Shown: positions 9,203 through 17,798 of the stretch, in pieces
How positions within the stretch are numbered: the stretch's first letter is position 1
How the letters are laid out: the number at the start of each line of letters is the position of its first letter
Assembly (NCBI GenBank): GCA_016713725.1
Contig: JADJOO010000023.1
Coordinates: forward strand, 1 to 64,000
Length of the DNA stretch: 64,000 nt
From: Pseudomonadota bacterium
GTDB lineage: Bacteria; Pseudomonadota; Gammaproteobacteria; Steroidobacterales; Steroidobacteraceae
Direction: 5' to 3'
Position numbers and translations under genes: made by a program
The notes under the pieces: model-generated
Databases searched by the model: none
The model's input: the letters and a program-made list of their open reading frames with translations, nothing else
What the model was told of the DNA's origin: nothing

Positions 9203-9281
9203 GGAAATTGGGGACGCTCACCTATTACTCTCACCTATTACTGAAAGTGGGGTAAGTAATAGGTGAGCGTCCCCAATTTCC
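9203..9281. repeat. Palindromic dispersed repeat, family A (GGGGACGCTCACCT core), copy 1
   Basis: A perfect 26-bp inverted repeat (arms 9203-9228 and 9256-9281) encloses a 27-nt loop. The loop repeats part of the arm (CTCACCTATTAC). The arm contains GGGGACGCTCACCT. A second copy with the same core lies at 49421-49520. It follows the aminotransferase stop by 5 nt. No open reading frame or target duplication is evident, so it looks like a REP- or MITE-type element. Confidence 0.85.
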
Positions 9282-9286
9282 AATTT

Positions 9287-9381
9287 CCTAGGGGTTGGGG
9301 GATAGTCGGAGGCGCGGCAAGACTTGACGCAACAGCCTCACCTCCGACTAACCCCTATCCCCTATCCCCTATCCCCTTAGG
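9287..9381. repeat. Inverted G-rich heptamer repeat, family B, copy 1
   Basis: Left arm 9287-9312 (GGGGTTGGGGGATAGTCGGA) pairs with right arm 9341-9381, which contains CCCTATC three times in tandem. Related arms occur at 25944-26064 and 46278-46312, all sharing GGGGATAGTCG. The repeating unit is 7 bp (GGGGATA/GGGGTTA). Confidence 0.8.
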
Positions 9382-9422
9382 AAAAAAGGCCCGGCCTCCT
9401 TGCAGAGACCGGGCCTTTTTTT
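9380..9422. terminator. Bidirectional rho-independent terminator
   Basis: Stem AAGGCCCGG / CCGGGCCTT with a 14-nt loop, flanked by A6 on the left and T7 on the right. It sits between the rightward aminotransferase and the leftward porin gene ending at 9453, and can serve both. Confidence 0.85.
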
Positions 9423-9452
9423 GTCTGGCGCGTCAGGCGGCGCGCTGGCGAA

Positions 9453-10154
9453 TTACTCCTGCGACCAGGGGAAGCTGGTGGAGATGGAGAAAATCGCCAC
9501 GCCTTCGCTGCTGCTCACGTCGTCCGGCGTGCCGTCCAGCAGGCTCAGGTCGCTGCCGTCGGCGTACTTGAGGCCGAACGTGAAGTTGCTCCAGTCGTAG
9601 GTGACGCCGACTGCCCAGTCCATGTAGCTGTCTTCATAGAACAGGTCGATCGCGTCGCCGTCGCTGTAACCGATGTGTGCGCTCAGACCGAAGTTGGCCG
9701 GTAGCTCATACGCTGCATTGGCCTCGTAGTAGAACGCCGACTCGCCCGAATTCCCGAAGTCGTTCGAGTACCAGACCTTGCCGCTCAGCCAGTTCCAGCC
9801 GAGACCCGCGTAAATCTCCGGAAAGTCGATGTCATCTGCGCCCGGATACGCGTAGTAAATGAAGCCGACATCCCAGGTGACGGCATCGCCACCGCGGAAT
9901 CCGGTGTAGAGGTCGATTTCGACGTTCTCGTCGCAGCAGTCGCCGAAATCGACGTTGCTGCCCCAGGCGCCGAGGTAGAAACCGCTGTCATGCGCATAGT
10001 CGATGCCGCCCTGCAACGCAGGGTCCTGGGCGGTCTGGGTAATGCCGCGCCAGTTGTAGTCGCTGACCACCGCCGCGTTGCCAGTGACTTCCGCCTGCGC
10101 AGCCATCGCGGTCAGCGAAAGTGCCACCGCGGCCAGGCTATGGGTCAATTTCAT
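9453..10154 (-). CDS. TorF-family putative porin (outer-membrane beta-barrel)
   Basis: 233 residues. A Sec signal peptide is clear (MKLTHSLAAVALSLTAMAAQA then EVTGN). The mature protein starts with the family hallmark VVSDYNWRGITQT and alternates aromatic-rich strands (GFYLGAWGSNVDFG, WDVGFIYYAYPG, WAVGVTYDWSNFTFGLKYADG), ending in SFPW near the C terminus. The length and motifs match the TorF family (pfam Gcw_chp). The substrate is unknown; the family is a general or specialised outer-membrane channel. The start was placed at MKLT, which gives a standard signal peptide. A 10-bp perfect palindrome lies about 110 nt upstream. Confidence 0.88.
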   Translation of the reverse strand: MKLTHSLAAVALSLTAMAAQAEVTGNAAVVSDYNWRGITQTAQDPALQGGIDYAHDSGFYLGAWGSNVDFGDCCDENVEIDLYTGFRGGDAVTWDVGFIYYAYPGADDIDFPEIYAGLGWNWLSGKVWYSNDFGNSGESAFYYEANAAYELPANFGLSAHIGYSDGDAIDLFYEDSYMDWAVGVTYDWSNFTFGLKYADGSDLSLLDGTPDDVSSSEGVAIFSISTSFPWSQE

Positions 10155-10263
10155 TTCGGGTACCTCTTTGTTGCCTAACAACAACAGTTATTTAACGACC
10201 ATCACCGCAAGTGTAGCAGAGGCGACACGTTTTCAGAACGAACGCCCGCGGCGACGCGGTTCG

Positions 10264-10284
10264 GCTTCCTGCACTGCAGGAAGC
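10264..10284. repeat. Perfect 10-bp palindrome between porin and cupin genes
   Basis: GCTTCCTGCA and its exact complement are separated by one base. There is no T-run, so it is not a classical terminator. It could be a protein-binding site upstream of the porin promoter or a hairpin after the cupin gene. Confidence 0.5.
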
Positions 10285-10374
10285 GTGCCAGCGAAAAAGC
10301 TTGGACTGGCGCGGGCTTGCCCCGACCCATGCACCGGCGGGATGCACGGGACCGTCCCTGCGCACCTTGTTGGT

Positions 10375-10755
10375 TCAGGACGATGGCGGCTCGTAGATCG
10401 CGTAGTACTTCTGGGCGGGCTCCAGGACTTCCCAGAGTCCGCAGAAGCCTGCGGGCATCACGAAAGTGTCGCCCGGCCCGTAGGTCCATTGCCGGCCGTG
10501 GTCATCGGTGATTCGGAGGCGACCGGCAGTCAGGAAGCAGAACTCGTTCTCGGTGTAGGTCACCCGCCAGGCCCCGACGCTGCTGCGCCAGATGCCGGCG
10601 AAGAACCGGCCGCTCGCGTCCGTGTACGCGTTGCGCACGAACTGCTCGGGCATCGGGCTGCCTGCCGCCAGCCGTGCCGGATCGAGTTCGAGCTTTTCTT
10701 CATTGCCCGACGCGGCGTCGATCTTCACGACGGCGGGGCCGAGGGTTGCGTTCAT
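10375..10755 (-). CDS. Small cupin-domain protein (DUF861/EutQ-like cupin)
   Basis: 126 residues forming a single cupin barrel: ENEFCFLTAGRLRITDDHG, YGPGDTFVMPAGFCGLWEVLEP. The pattern matches the cupin_3 (DUF861) group that includes ureidoglycine aminohydrolase-like proteins. In place of the typical His-rich metal set, ENEFCFLTAG keeps a glutamate but few histidines, so metal binding is uncertain. It is flanked by the porin and by a PRPP-synthetase-like gene with no clear operon link. Function unknown; a sugar- or amino-acid-derivative binding role is only a family-level guess. Confidence 0.75.
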   Translation of the reverse strand: MNATLGPAVVKIDAASGNEEKLELDPARLAAGSPMPEQFVRNAYTDASGRFFAGIWRSSVGAWRVTYTENEFCFLTAGRLRITDDHGRQWTYGPGDTFVMPAGFCGLWEVLEPAQKYYAIYEPPSS

Positions 10756-10820
10756 GCGGGTGCACTCCGTGGTTCGCTGGGTTGCGCGCGACAGGTCAGT
10801 AAGCGCCGGCGGGCAGGCGT

Positions 10821-11831
10821 TTAACGTGCGGGAGGCCTGCGCTCCATCTCGCGCAGCGCCACGACGGACTCGCCCGCTCCAATGCGGCGCAGGGCCTCTG
10901 CAAACAGTCCCGATGCCGACAGGACGACCAGCTTTGCGGCGCTCCCCGGAGGCGGCGCGAGTCGCGTTGGCAGCAGCGTGTCCGTGACGTACACGCGATC
11001 GGGCCCACCTGGCCCGAACAATCGTTCGGCACCCGGTGCAAACACACCATGCGTCGCAAAAGCCGTGACCGAAAGCGCGCCCGCCGCGCGGCAGGCCTGG
11101 GCCGCCCGCAGGACCGTCGTGCCCGCACTGATCAGGTCGTCGACCACGACGGCATGACGGCCGTCCACCGGACCGACGACGAGGTCGCCACTCACCTCGC
11201 CGTTGTCACGGCGCTTCTCGAAGACGGCGAAATCAACTGGCGCGCCCGAGCGCACCGCGACGAGTTCCTGTACGCGCTGCGCGCGCTTGGCACCGCCAAA
11301 ATCCGGCGACACGATGGTCACGGGGTGCCCGCCCGCCTGTTCGACGATCCTGTCCGCTAGCAGCGGCGCGGCCTCGAGCAGGTCGACGCTGCAGCGGAAG
11401 GCGTTTTCGAACGCCGCGACATTGTGCACGTCCATCACCATCACGTGATCGACGCCCACGGCTTCCAGCAACTGCGCGACGTAACGCGAGTTGACCGGAT
11501 CACGCTCCTTGGTGCGGCGGTCCTTGCGCGAATAAGCGATGTAGGGAAGGCAGGCCGTGACGCGTGCGGCGCCGGCGTCCTTCAGTGCCGCGACCAGGAA
11601 CAGGATGCGGCAGAGACGATCATTGGCGCTGCCCGCCTCGTCGCCACTCAGCGACTGGATCACGTAGACGACGCGCCCGCGGACGCTGACAAGCGGCCTG
11701 GATTTGTGCTCGCCGCCTTCGTAGTCGCGTTCTTCGAGCGGCGCGAGCGGTACGCCGAGGCACGCCGCGACGCGCTCACCGAAGGGCCGCGACGCAAGCG
11801 GCGCGAAGAGCAGCGGCGCAGGGTCCATCAC
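10821..11831 (-). CDS. Ribose-phosphate diphosphokinase-like protein (second PRPP synthetase paralogue)
   Basis: 336 residues with the two-domain Prs fold. Visible are the catalytic flexible-loop region YSRKDRRTKERDPVNSRYVAQLLE and the PRPP-binding VVVDDLISAGTT. The true housekeeping prs is at 26066-27019. Compared with it, this paralogue has EGGEHKSRPLVSVRGRVVYV near the start and MDVHNVAAFENAF where housekeeping Prs has VDLHADQIQGFF, so the ribose-5-phosphate/PPi environment differs. It may be a PRPP synthetase with different allostery or act on another pentose phosphate; the sequence cannot settle this. The gene ahead of it on the same strand is hpf, 37 nt upstream. Confidence 0.82.
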   Translation of the reverse strand: MMDPAPLLFAPLASRPFGERVAACLGVPLAPLEERDYEGGEHKSRPLVSVRGRVVYVIQSLSGDEAGSANDRLCRILFLVAALKDAGAARVTACLPYIAYSRKDRRTKERDPVNSRYVAQLLEAVGVDHVMVMDVHNVAAFENAFRCSVDLLEAAPLLADRIVEQAGGHPVTIVSPDFGGAKRAQRVQELVAVRSGAPVDFAVFEKRRDNGEVSGDLVVGPVDGRHAVVVDDLISAGTTVLRAAQACRAAGALSVTAFATHGVFAPGAERLFGPGGPDRVYVTDTLLPTRLAPPPGSAAKLVVLSASGLFAEALRRIGAGESVVALREMERRPPAR

Positions 11832-11867
11832 GATCTCAGGGGCACTGCGCCGCGCGGGCCGGGCCGG

Positions 11868-12226
11868 TCAGGCGACCGGCTTTTCACGCAAAGACGGCTC
11901 GCCGCGCAGCGCAGCCATACGCTGCTGCAGCTGGCGGCGTGCGGCATCGAATGCGTCGCGCAGGACGACGTACACGTCTTCGTGCCCGTCACGATCGGGG
12001 CGCTCCATGTCGACGACGACGTCGCCGCCCGGGAGCGAGAGAGCTGAACCTTGACGTTGAATACCTTGCCCTGGTGGTGGTGTCGATGCGGTGAATCCAC
12101 CACGACGCGGCAGGACTGGATACGGTCGCTGAAAGTGCCCAGGTGATCCGTGAGCTCGCGCACGCGAGTCTCGACGGCCGGGGAGCTTTCCATGTGCCTG
12201 AAGGTGATCTGGACAGGGATTGTCAC
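11868..12226 (-). CDS. hpf: Ribosome hibernation-promoting factor HPF/RaiA, apparent 1-nt frameshift
   Basis: The N-terminal half reads VTIPVQITFRHMESSPAVETR to FNVKVQLS from a GTG at 12226. Near 12030 the frame must change to continue as PGGDVVVDMERPDRDGHED and end LREKPVA at 11868. Inserting one base gives 119 residues, the usual short-HPF length, with the family pattern of an inhibitory alpha/beta domain that binds the 30S decoding site in stationary phase. The HRHHHQGK insert after VVVDSP is histidine-rich. The break is in a well-conserved domain and is likely to be a sequence error rather than true decay. Confidence 0.75.
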
Positions 12227-12375
12227 GATGCTGAGTCCCTCTGTTGGACGGTCCTGGTTGACGTTTTCATTGTCGAGCCATGGGGCCTGCGGACCATCAG
12301 TATTGATCGCAGGCACCCGGCGCATATGTGGCAAGAGTACACTGCTCGGAGCGCCCGTCGAGAGCCGAATCTCGC

Positions 12376-14008
12376 GTGAACGCCGGCCAATACAACGCCC
12401 CGCTCGATGCTCCCGCAGCACAGGTCGAATTCGCCGCCGCGATGCAGGATCCGGCTGCCTATTCGGCCCTGCACCCCGTGCCTGGACGCGTGACCTGCAT
12501 CGAGACCCACGTCTCCTGGATATTCCTGACCGGACCCTTTGCCTACAAGGTGAAGAAACCGTTGCTGCTCAGTTTCATCGACTATTCGACGGCCGAACGT
12601 CGCCTGGAAATGTGTCGCGAAGAACTGCGCTTGAACCGACGTCACGCGCCGGGGCTGTACGTCGAGGTGGTGCCGATCACGGGAACGCCCGCTGCACCCC
12701 GCGTCGGCGCCACCGACGCCCCGCCTTTCGAGCACGCGCTGCGGATGGTGCAGTTCGATCCGCGGCTCGAACTCACCCAGCTACTGCAGTCTGGCGACGT
12801 CGAGGCGCACGAACTGCAGGAATTCGGTCAGCGCAGCGCACAGACGCAGGCGACCGCAGCGATCGCGTCCGACGATGACCCCTTCGGCACACCGGGCAAC
12901 GCACATCGCATCACGCTCGACAACTTCGAGGAAATAGCGCGGACTTTGCCGGGTCGCGACGAGGCGCGGCAGTTAACGCGGCTGCGCAGCCAGGCGCAAC
13001 GACTGTTCGAAACCAGCCGGCCGCTGATGGAGCAACGCCGGCGGGACGGCCGAATCCGTGAATGTCACGGTGACCTGCACTGCGGCAACGTGGTGCGCTG
13101 GCAAGGGACGCTCGCGGCCTTCGACGGTCTCGAATTCGATCCCGGACTGCGCTTCATCGACGTCGCCAACGATCTCGCCTTCCTGACGATGGATCTCGCG
13201 GTTCATGGCCGCACCGATTTGCGGCGCGAAGCGTTGCAGGCGTGGCTCGAGACGTCCGGCGATTTCGACGCGGTCGCGATGCTGCCCTACTTCGAACTCT
13301 ATCGCGCTGGTGCGGGCCAAGGTTGCCGCGCTGCGCGGCCAGCAGGCACGCAGCGCAGTGGCGGGGGTGACAGGAGCCGCGACGCTTGCGCACCAGTACC
13401 TCGACTGGGCCGTGTCGCAGACCGGACGGCCCCGGCCCCGACTGGTCGTGATGGCGGGATTGTCCGGCTCTGGCAAGACGTGGCTCGCCCGGCGCATCGC
13501 TGCTCGCTGCGACGCATTGATCGTGCGTTCGGACGTCGAGCGCAAGCGTCTCGCAGGATTGCAGCCACTGGACACGTCGGCTTCAGCGCCCGATGCCGGG
13601 ATCTACTCGCGCGAGTTCAATGCGCGCACCTACAAACGCATGCGCAATTGCGTTGCCATGTGCCTGCGGGGCCGCGAGAGCGTCGTGGTCGACGCCGCCA
13701 ACCTGCGGCGTGATGAACGTGAACGCTTCGTCGCGGCAGGCCGCGAACACGCCGCCGAGGTCGCGATCGTTCACTGTGCCGCGCCACTCGAAGTGCTCAA
13801 GCGACGAGTAGCCGGACGGGCCGCCACGGGCGCCGATGCCTCTGAAGCCACTGTCGCGTTACTGGATCGACAGCCTTCCTACTGGGAGCCGTTCAGCGGC
13901 GATGAACTGAGACACGTCGTCACGGTCGACACGACCCGGCCCGATTCAATCGAGCGTGCGCTGCGTGCTTCGGCCGCGGCGGGGAAAGCGGGAGGCCCTG
14001 TCGACTAG
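12376..14008 (+). CDS. Phosphotransferase (APH-like) plus P-loop kinase fusion, apparent frameshift
   Basis: The first part (from GTG 12376) is an aminoglycoside-phosphotransferase-like domain: THVSWIFLTGPFAYKVKKP, catalytic ECHGDLHCGNVV and FDGLEFDPGLRFIDVANDLAF. The second part is an AAA/zeta-toxin-like P-loop kinase: VVMAGLSGSGKTWLARRIA, then IVRSDVERKRL and VVVDAANLRRDERERF. The join requires a frame change near 13308 (PYFELYRA to LVRAKVAALRGQ), which restores about 544 residues typical of the family annotated as bifunctional aminoglycoside phosphotransferase/ATP-binding protein. The natural substrate of this family is unknown, and drug resistance should not be assumed. It is convergent with, and overlaps by 4 nt, the following symporter gene. 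Confidence 0.82.
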
Positions 14009-15330
14009 ACGCGACCCGCGTGGCCCGTCGCACGTTGCCGCGCATCGACTACCGCCGTCGTCACCATATCCGCACCGACGTTGGTCATTGTGCGCGTCAT
14101 GTCGAGCAGCCGGTCCACACCGAGGATGATGCCGATACCTTCGGGCGGAATGCCGAAGGCGACCAGCAAGCCGGCGATCAGCGGCAAAGAGCCCCCTGGA
14201 ATCGCAGCGACGGCCACGGCGCTCAGGACCGCCAGGAATACCAGCGTGACCTGCTCGGCCAGGCCGAGATGAACACCGAACACCTGCGCCACGAACAACA
14301 CGACGCACCCTTCATAGAGCGCTGTGCCGCTCATGTTCATCGTCGTGCCGAGTGGCATCACGAAACCGGCGGTCGAAGGCGCAATGCCCAGTCGCTCGCG
14401 ACACGCGGCCAGCGCGGCCGGCAACGTGGCGCTGCTCGAGCTCGTGGAGAATGCGGTGACCAGCACATCCTTGATCTGCACGAAGAACTCGCGCGGATTG
14501 CGCCTGGCCAGGAACTTGAGCCAGATCGACATCGTGCCGAACAGGTGCAGCAGCAGCATCGCGCCGCAACCCAGCACGAACAGGCCGAGCGCGATGAAGA
14601 TGTCGAAGCCGACTTTGACCACCACGCTGAAGATCATCGCCGGCACCGCGTAGGGCGCGAGCTTTAGTGCGAAGTGCACGATACCGGTCATCAGGTCGCT
14701 GACGGTCTCGAGCCCGTCGAGCAACTTCTTGCGTCGTGACTCCGGCAAGCCAAGTCCAGCGGCTCCCACCAGGATCGCGAAGACGATGAGCGGCAGCACC
14801 TCGCCCAGCATGTTGCGCTGGTTGCCGACAAAGGCGCCGAACAGGTTCTTCGGCATGAACATGTCGACGACCGTCGACGGCGTCACGGCGGGCCGGGCCT
14901 CGTTGTTCACGACATGCTGGCCCGCCTGCGAGCTGTACTCCTGCACCAGGCGTTGCGACGTCTCCGGGTCCATGCGGCCGCCCGGATTCAGGATGTTCAT
15001 CATCAGCAGGCCGAGCGTCGCCGCGATCGCCATGTTGGCGAAGAACAGCGCGAACGTGCGGCCGGCGAGCGGCCCGAGATCCGCGAGCCCGCCGAGCTGG
15101 ACCACGCCGCCAGCCAGTGAGGCGAAGACGAGCGGGATCACGACGAAGAAAAGCATGCGCAGGAAGACCTGCCCGAGCGGGTCGAACACGTTGGTCGCCA
15201 CCCACTTGGCGCCGTCCTGCAGGCCAGGGACGTAGGGCGCGAGAACCAGCACGAGCACCCCGGCGACAGCGCCGTACACCAGCCCCCTCAGGATGCGGTT
15301 GGCGAGCCTGGCGTCGGTAGCTGCAGACAT
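14005..15330 (-). CDS. Dicarboxylate/amino acid:cation symporter (DAACS family)
   Basis: 441 residues with about eight hydrophobic segments and two re-entrant loops. The serine-rich hairpin TAFSTSSSSATLPAALAAC (HP1) and the TM7 signature TTMNMSGTALYEG are present, as is a late LLDMTRTMTNVGADMV (TM8 substrate region). In characterised glutamate and aspartate transporters the TM7 motif is NMDGT, whose Asp contributes to a sodium site; here it is NMSGT, so cation coupling or substrate may differ. A large extracytoplasmic insert with EYSSQAGQHVVNN lies between TM3 and TM4. The start MSAATDARL is preferred to an upstream extension. No operon partner. Confidence 0.9.
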   Translation of the reverse strand: MSAATDARLANRILRGLVYGAVAGVLVLVLAPYVPGLQDGAKWVATNVFDPLGQVFLRMLFFVVIPLVFASLAGGVVQLGGLADLGPLAGRTFALFFANMAIAATLGLLMMNILNPGGRMDPETSQRLVQEYSSQAGQHVVNNEARPAVTPSTVVDMFMPKNLFGAFVGNQRNMLGEVLPLIVFAILVGAAGLGLPESRRKKLLDGLETVSDLMTGIVHFALKLAPYAVPAMIFSVVVKVGFDIFIALGLFVLGCGAMLLLHLFGTMSIWLKFLARRNPREFFVQIKDVLVTAFSTSSSSATLPAALAACRERLGIAPSTAGFVMPLGTTMNMSGTALYEGCVVLFVAQVFGVHLGLAEQVTLVFLAVLSAVAVAAIPGGSLPLIAGLLVAFGIPPEGIGIILGVDRLLDMTRTMTNVGADMVTTAVVDARQRATGHAGRV

Positions 15331-15513
15331 TGAATCCCTTCCCACGGCGCAAAACGATGGCGCACTTTGTCCGACGCGCCCCGCACTGGCAAGCGCGGCA
15401 CGCACCACGATCGCGCAGTGCGTCAGCCGTGGGTGTCGCCTTTGGTGCACCGGGCCCGGGCGCAGCCAGCGAAAGCGGCCGTTTTCGTCGAATGTCGTGC
15501 GTCATTCGTTCCC

Positions 15514-16962
15514 ATGGACTCGGGGTGGCACGACGATTGCTTGCAGTCCGACGATGCCTTCTGGCGCCACTGCGACAAACACACCGCCGCGATGAAGAAC
15601 CTGAGCCCGGAATACCTCGGCTGGCGCACGCTGCCTGGCCTCCTCGGCCGCCATGCGTCGAGCCCGCAATCGGTGCATGCCCTGCTTGGCTACTTTCTCA
15701 AGGACCGCAAGTCGCCGACGCCGTTTCCCGGGCGCGACAGGCTGGCGAACGAAGGCGTCTTCGACTGGGGTCTCGCGCGGCCGCTCGAGAAAGTGATCGA
15801 GAGCGAAGACCACCTACGTGTGCTGCTCGGCATGCCGGAGATCTACCGCCAGAGCGTCGCGGTGGTCGAACCGTGGGCCAGTGTCGGTACCAACCCGCGC
15901 GGCGAGCCGGTCCGCGCCTCGAAGAACATCGCCTACATCTGTCAGCAGGTCGCTGACGCTGACACGATCCTGTTCCCGGTGTGGCAAAGCGGCATCCGCA
16001 ATCCTGAACGGCTGGCCAACGTCCTGAGTGCAGGAATCGCCACGATCGTCCAGGGCGGTAGTCCTTCGGTGCACGACGCGACCAGCTTCGAAGGCGCGAG
16101 TGCAGGCCTCGACGACATGCTCGCGCTGGTCGACCAGCTGCTCCTGCGCCGATCGACGGCGAGCGGTCCGAGCATATTCATCTGTCTCGGCCACCAGCTG
16201 GCTGCCGCGTCGCACATCCGCCTGTTGCAACGCGCCGTGCGCGAGATCGGCAAATTGACGCGGTTACCGCTCGACCAGTCAGGTCGCGTGCTCAACTCGC
16301 TGCAGCGCGCGGCCGAACGGATTACGCGCATGGGCGACCGGTTGCAAGTCGTGAAGCAAGGCCAGCCGCGCGCCATCGGCTGGAACGATCCCGATTTCGC
16401 AGTCGCCGGCAACGAGAACGTCGAGGTCGGCACCCGCGCGCTGCTGCCATATGTACGCCGCGACGACGAAACCCACATCCCGCGCGAATTGCACGAAATG
16501 CACGCGCTGGTCGCCGACGAACTCGAAGGCGTCATCGACCAGGCGCTGGCGCTGGAGCGCGAGATCACCGTCGAGATGTTCCATGCCGACGAGGTGAACG
16601 AGGAGGCGGCGCTGTTTGCCAACTGGGCTTACAAGACCCTGCACGACACGATCGTGCCACTGCGTCACGTGCTGGCGGTGAGCCCGGTCACGTGGCTGCT
16701 CAGCCTGCCGTACGCGGTAGAAATCCTCGGCCAGACCCGGGTCGACGTCCACCGCTGGACCGAGGTCGGCACCACGGCCATCTATTACAAGGACTGGGAA
16801 ACCCATCGCGTGCGCCGCTCGTTCACGTGCCAGTTCCATCCGGAACTGATGGACGACATCCGCGATATCGGTGGCCGCGTCGGGCCGCGCTATCACGAAC
16901 TCAAGGATCACGACGGCGTGCGACTGCTGGTCCGGCTGCTCTATCACGGGATGCAGGAGTAG
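15514..16962 (+). CDS. Uncharacterised protein with a split glutamine-amidotransferase-like (class I) triad
   Basis: 482 residues, not matched to a named family by me. FICLGHQLAAASH (C224) resembles the nucleophile elbow of class I glutamine amidotransferases, and TCQFHPELMDD (H442, E444) resembles their His-Glu motif. In ordinary class I domains Cys and His are about 95 residues apart; here they are 218 apart, with an inserted segment (about 245-400) rich in charged helices (LHEMHALVADELEGVIDQALALEREI). Residues 135-190 (ADADTILFPVWQSGIRNPERLANVL) look like the front half of the same Rossmann-like fold. ATG 15514 has no clear ribosome binding site. It is divergent from the symporter, and no synthetase partner is nearby. 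An amidase or peptidase of the C26 type is possible. Confidence 0.7.
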   Translation: MDSGWHDDCLQSDDAFWRHCDKHTAAMKNLSPEYLGWRTLPGLLGRHASSPQSVHALLGYFLKDRKSPTPFPGRDRLANEGVFDWGLARPLEKVIESEDHLRVLLGMPEIYRQSVAVVEPWASVGTNPRGEPVRASKNIAYICQQVADADTILFPVWQSGIRNPERLANVLSAGIATIVQGGSPSVHDATSFEGASAGLDDMLALVDQLLLRRSTASGPSIFICLGHQLAAASHIRLLQRAVREIGKLTRLPLDQSGRVLNSLQRAAERITRMGDRLQVVKQGQPRAIGWNDPDFAVAGNENVEVGTRALLPYVRRDDETHIPRELHEMHALVADELEGVIDQALALEREITVEMFHADEVNEEAALFANWAYKTLHDTIVPLRHVLAVSPVTWLLSLPYAVEILGQTRVDVHRWTEVGTTAIYYKDWETHRVRRSFTCQFHPELMDDIRDIGGRVGPRYHELKDHDGVRLLVRLLYHGMQE

Positions 16963-17129
16963 ATCGTTCGACCTGGCGGGTGGCGTACCCGGCTGCGGCC
17001 GGGACGGGTATCCTCGGCAGCACCAAGGCCATGGGTGCTGGCGATGACCGCATGCTCGCAGTTCACGACAAAGGCTCGGTCAATCCGCTGCTGGCTGGCA
17101 TCACCAATCTCGACAGGGAACGCTGAGAG

Positions 17130-17798
17130 TTGGCACCACCTCGCCTCAATCGGGCGTCGTTACTCGCTGGAGCGCACGAACTGGCCGCGCGCGACAGGCA
17201 TCTCGCGCGCATCGTCGACCAGTACGGCCCGCCTCCGCTGTGGGCGCGGCCACGCGGCTTTCCGACCCTGGCGCGGATCATCCTCGAGCAGCAGGTCTCA
17301 CTGGCGTCGGCCGCGGCGCTCTATGCAAGGCTGCACCTGCACTTCGAGGGCGAGGTGACTCCGGCGCGGGTGCTGGCGCGCGGTGAAGCCGAGCTGCTGT
17401 CGCTCGGAGTTACCCGGCAGAAGGCAGGCTACGTCGTGGGACTCGCGGCACGACTGGCAAGCGGTGCGGTGTCGCTGGAGCGTGTCGCTCGCATGCCGGA
17501 TGCGGCTGCAGGCGCAACACTGATACAGGTTCCTGGCATCGGGCCATGGACTGCCGGCGTGTACCTGCTGATGGCGCTGCGGCGTCCGGATGTCTGGCCA
17601 CCAGGTGACCTCGGCCTGCACAAATCGATGGCAGAAATGCGTGGATTGAGCGTCGTGCCGACGAGCGACGAAGCCGCGACATTCGCAATGCGTTGGCGTC
17701 CATGGCGCGCGGTGGCGGCAAGACTCCTGTGGCATTCGTACCTGTCGCGGCGCGCCAGGACATGGGACCGCCAACCCCCGGCCGCCGGTCGCCAGTGA
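17130..17798 (+). CDS. DNA-3-methyladenine glycosylase (AlkA-like, HhH-GPD)
   Basis: 222 residues of the HhH-GPD base-excision glycosylase superfamily. The helix-hairpin-helix is LIQVPGIGPWTAGVYLL (131-147) and the catalytic aspartate is D160 in PPGDLGLHKS. LARIILEQQVSLASAAALYARL corresponds to the conserved helix of AlkA (IxxQQVS). It should excise alkylated purines from DNA. The start is a TTG preceded by GAGAG; there is no ATG near. The stop overlaps the glycosyltransferase start by 1 nt (TGATG). Confidence 0.88.
   Translation: MAPPRLNRASLLAGAHELAARDRHLARIVDQYGPPPLWARPRGFPTLARIILEQQVSLASAAALYARLHLHFEGEVTPARVLARGEAELLSLGVTRQKAGYVVGLAARLASGAVSLERVARMPDAAAGATLIQVPGIGPWTAGVYLLMALRRPDVWPPGDLGLHKSMAEMRGLSVVPTSDEAATFAMRWRPWRAVAARLLWHSYLSRRARTWDRQPPAAGRQ

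Noticed and set aside
9203..9422. Complete insertion sequence after the aminotransferase gene
   Set aside because: There are inverted repeats and a terminator but no transposase frame in the 250-nt gap.
12376..14008. Aminoglycoside-resistance gene
   Set aside because: The APH-like domain belongs to a chromosomal fusion family with a P-loop kinase and unknown substrate; no mobile context supports resistance.
16963..17129. Coding or RNA gene between the amidotransferase-like gene and the DNA glycosylase
   Set aside because: No stable hairpin, promoter or plausible frame is evident.
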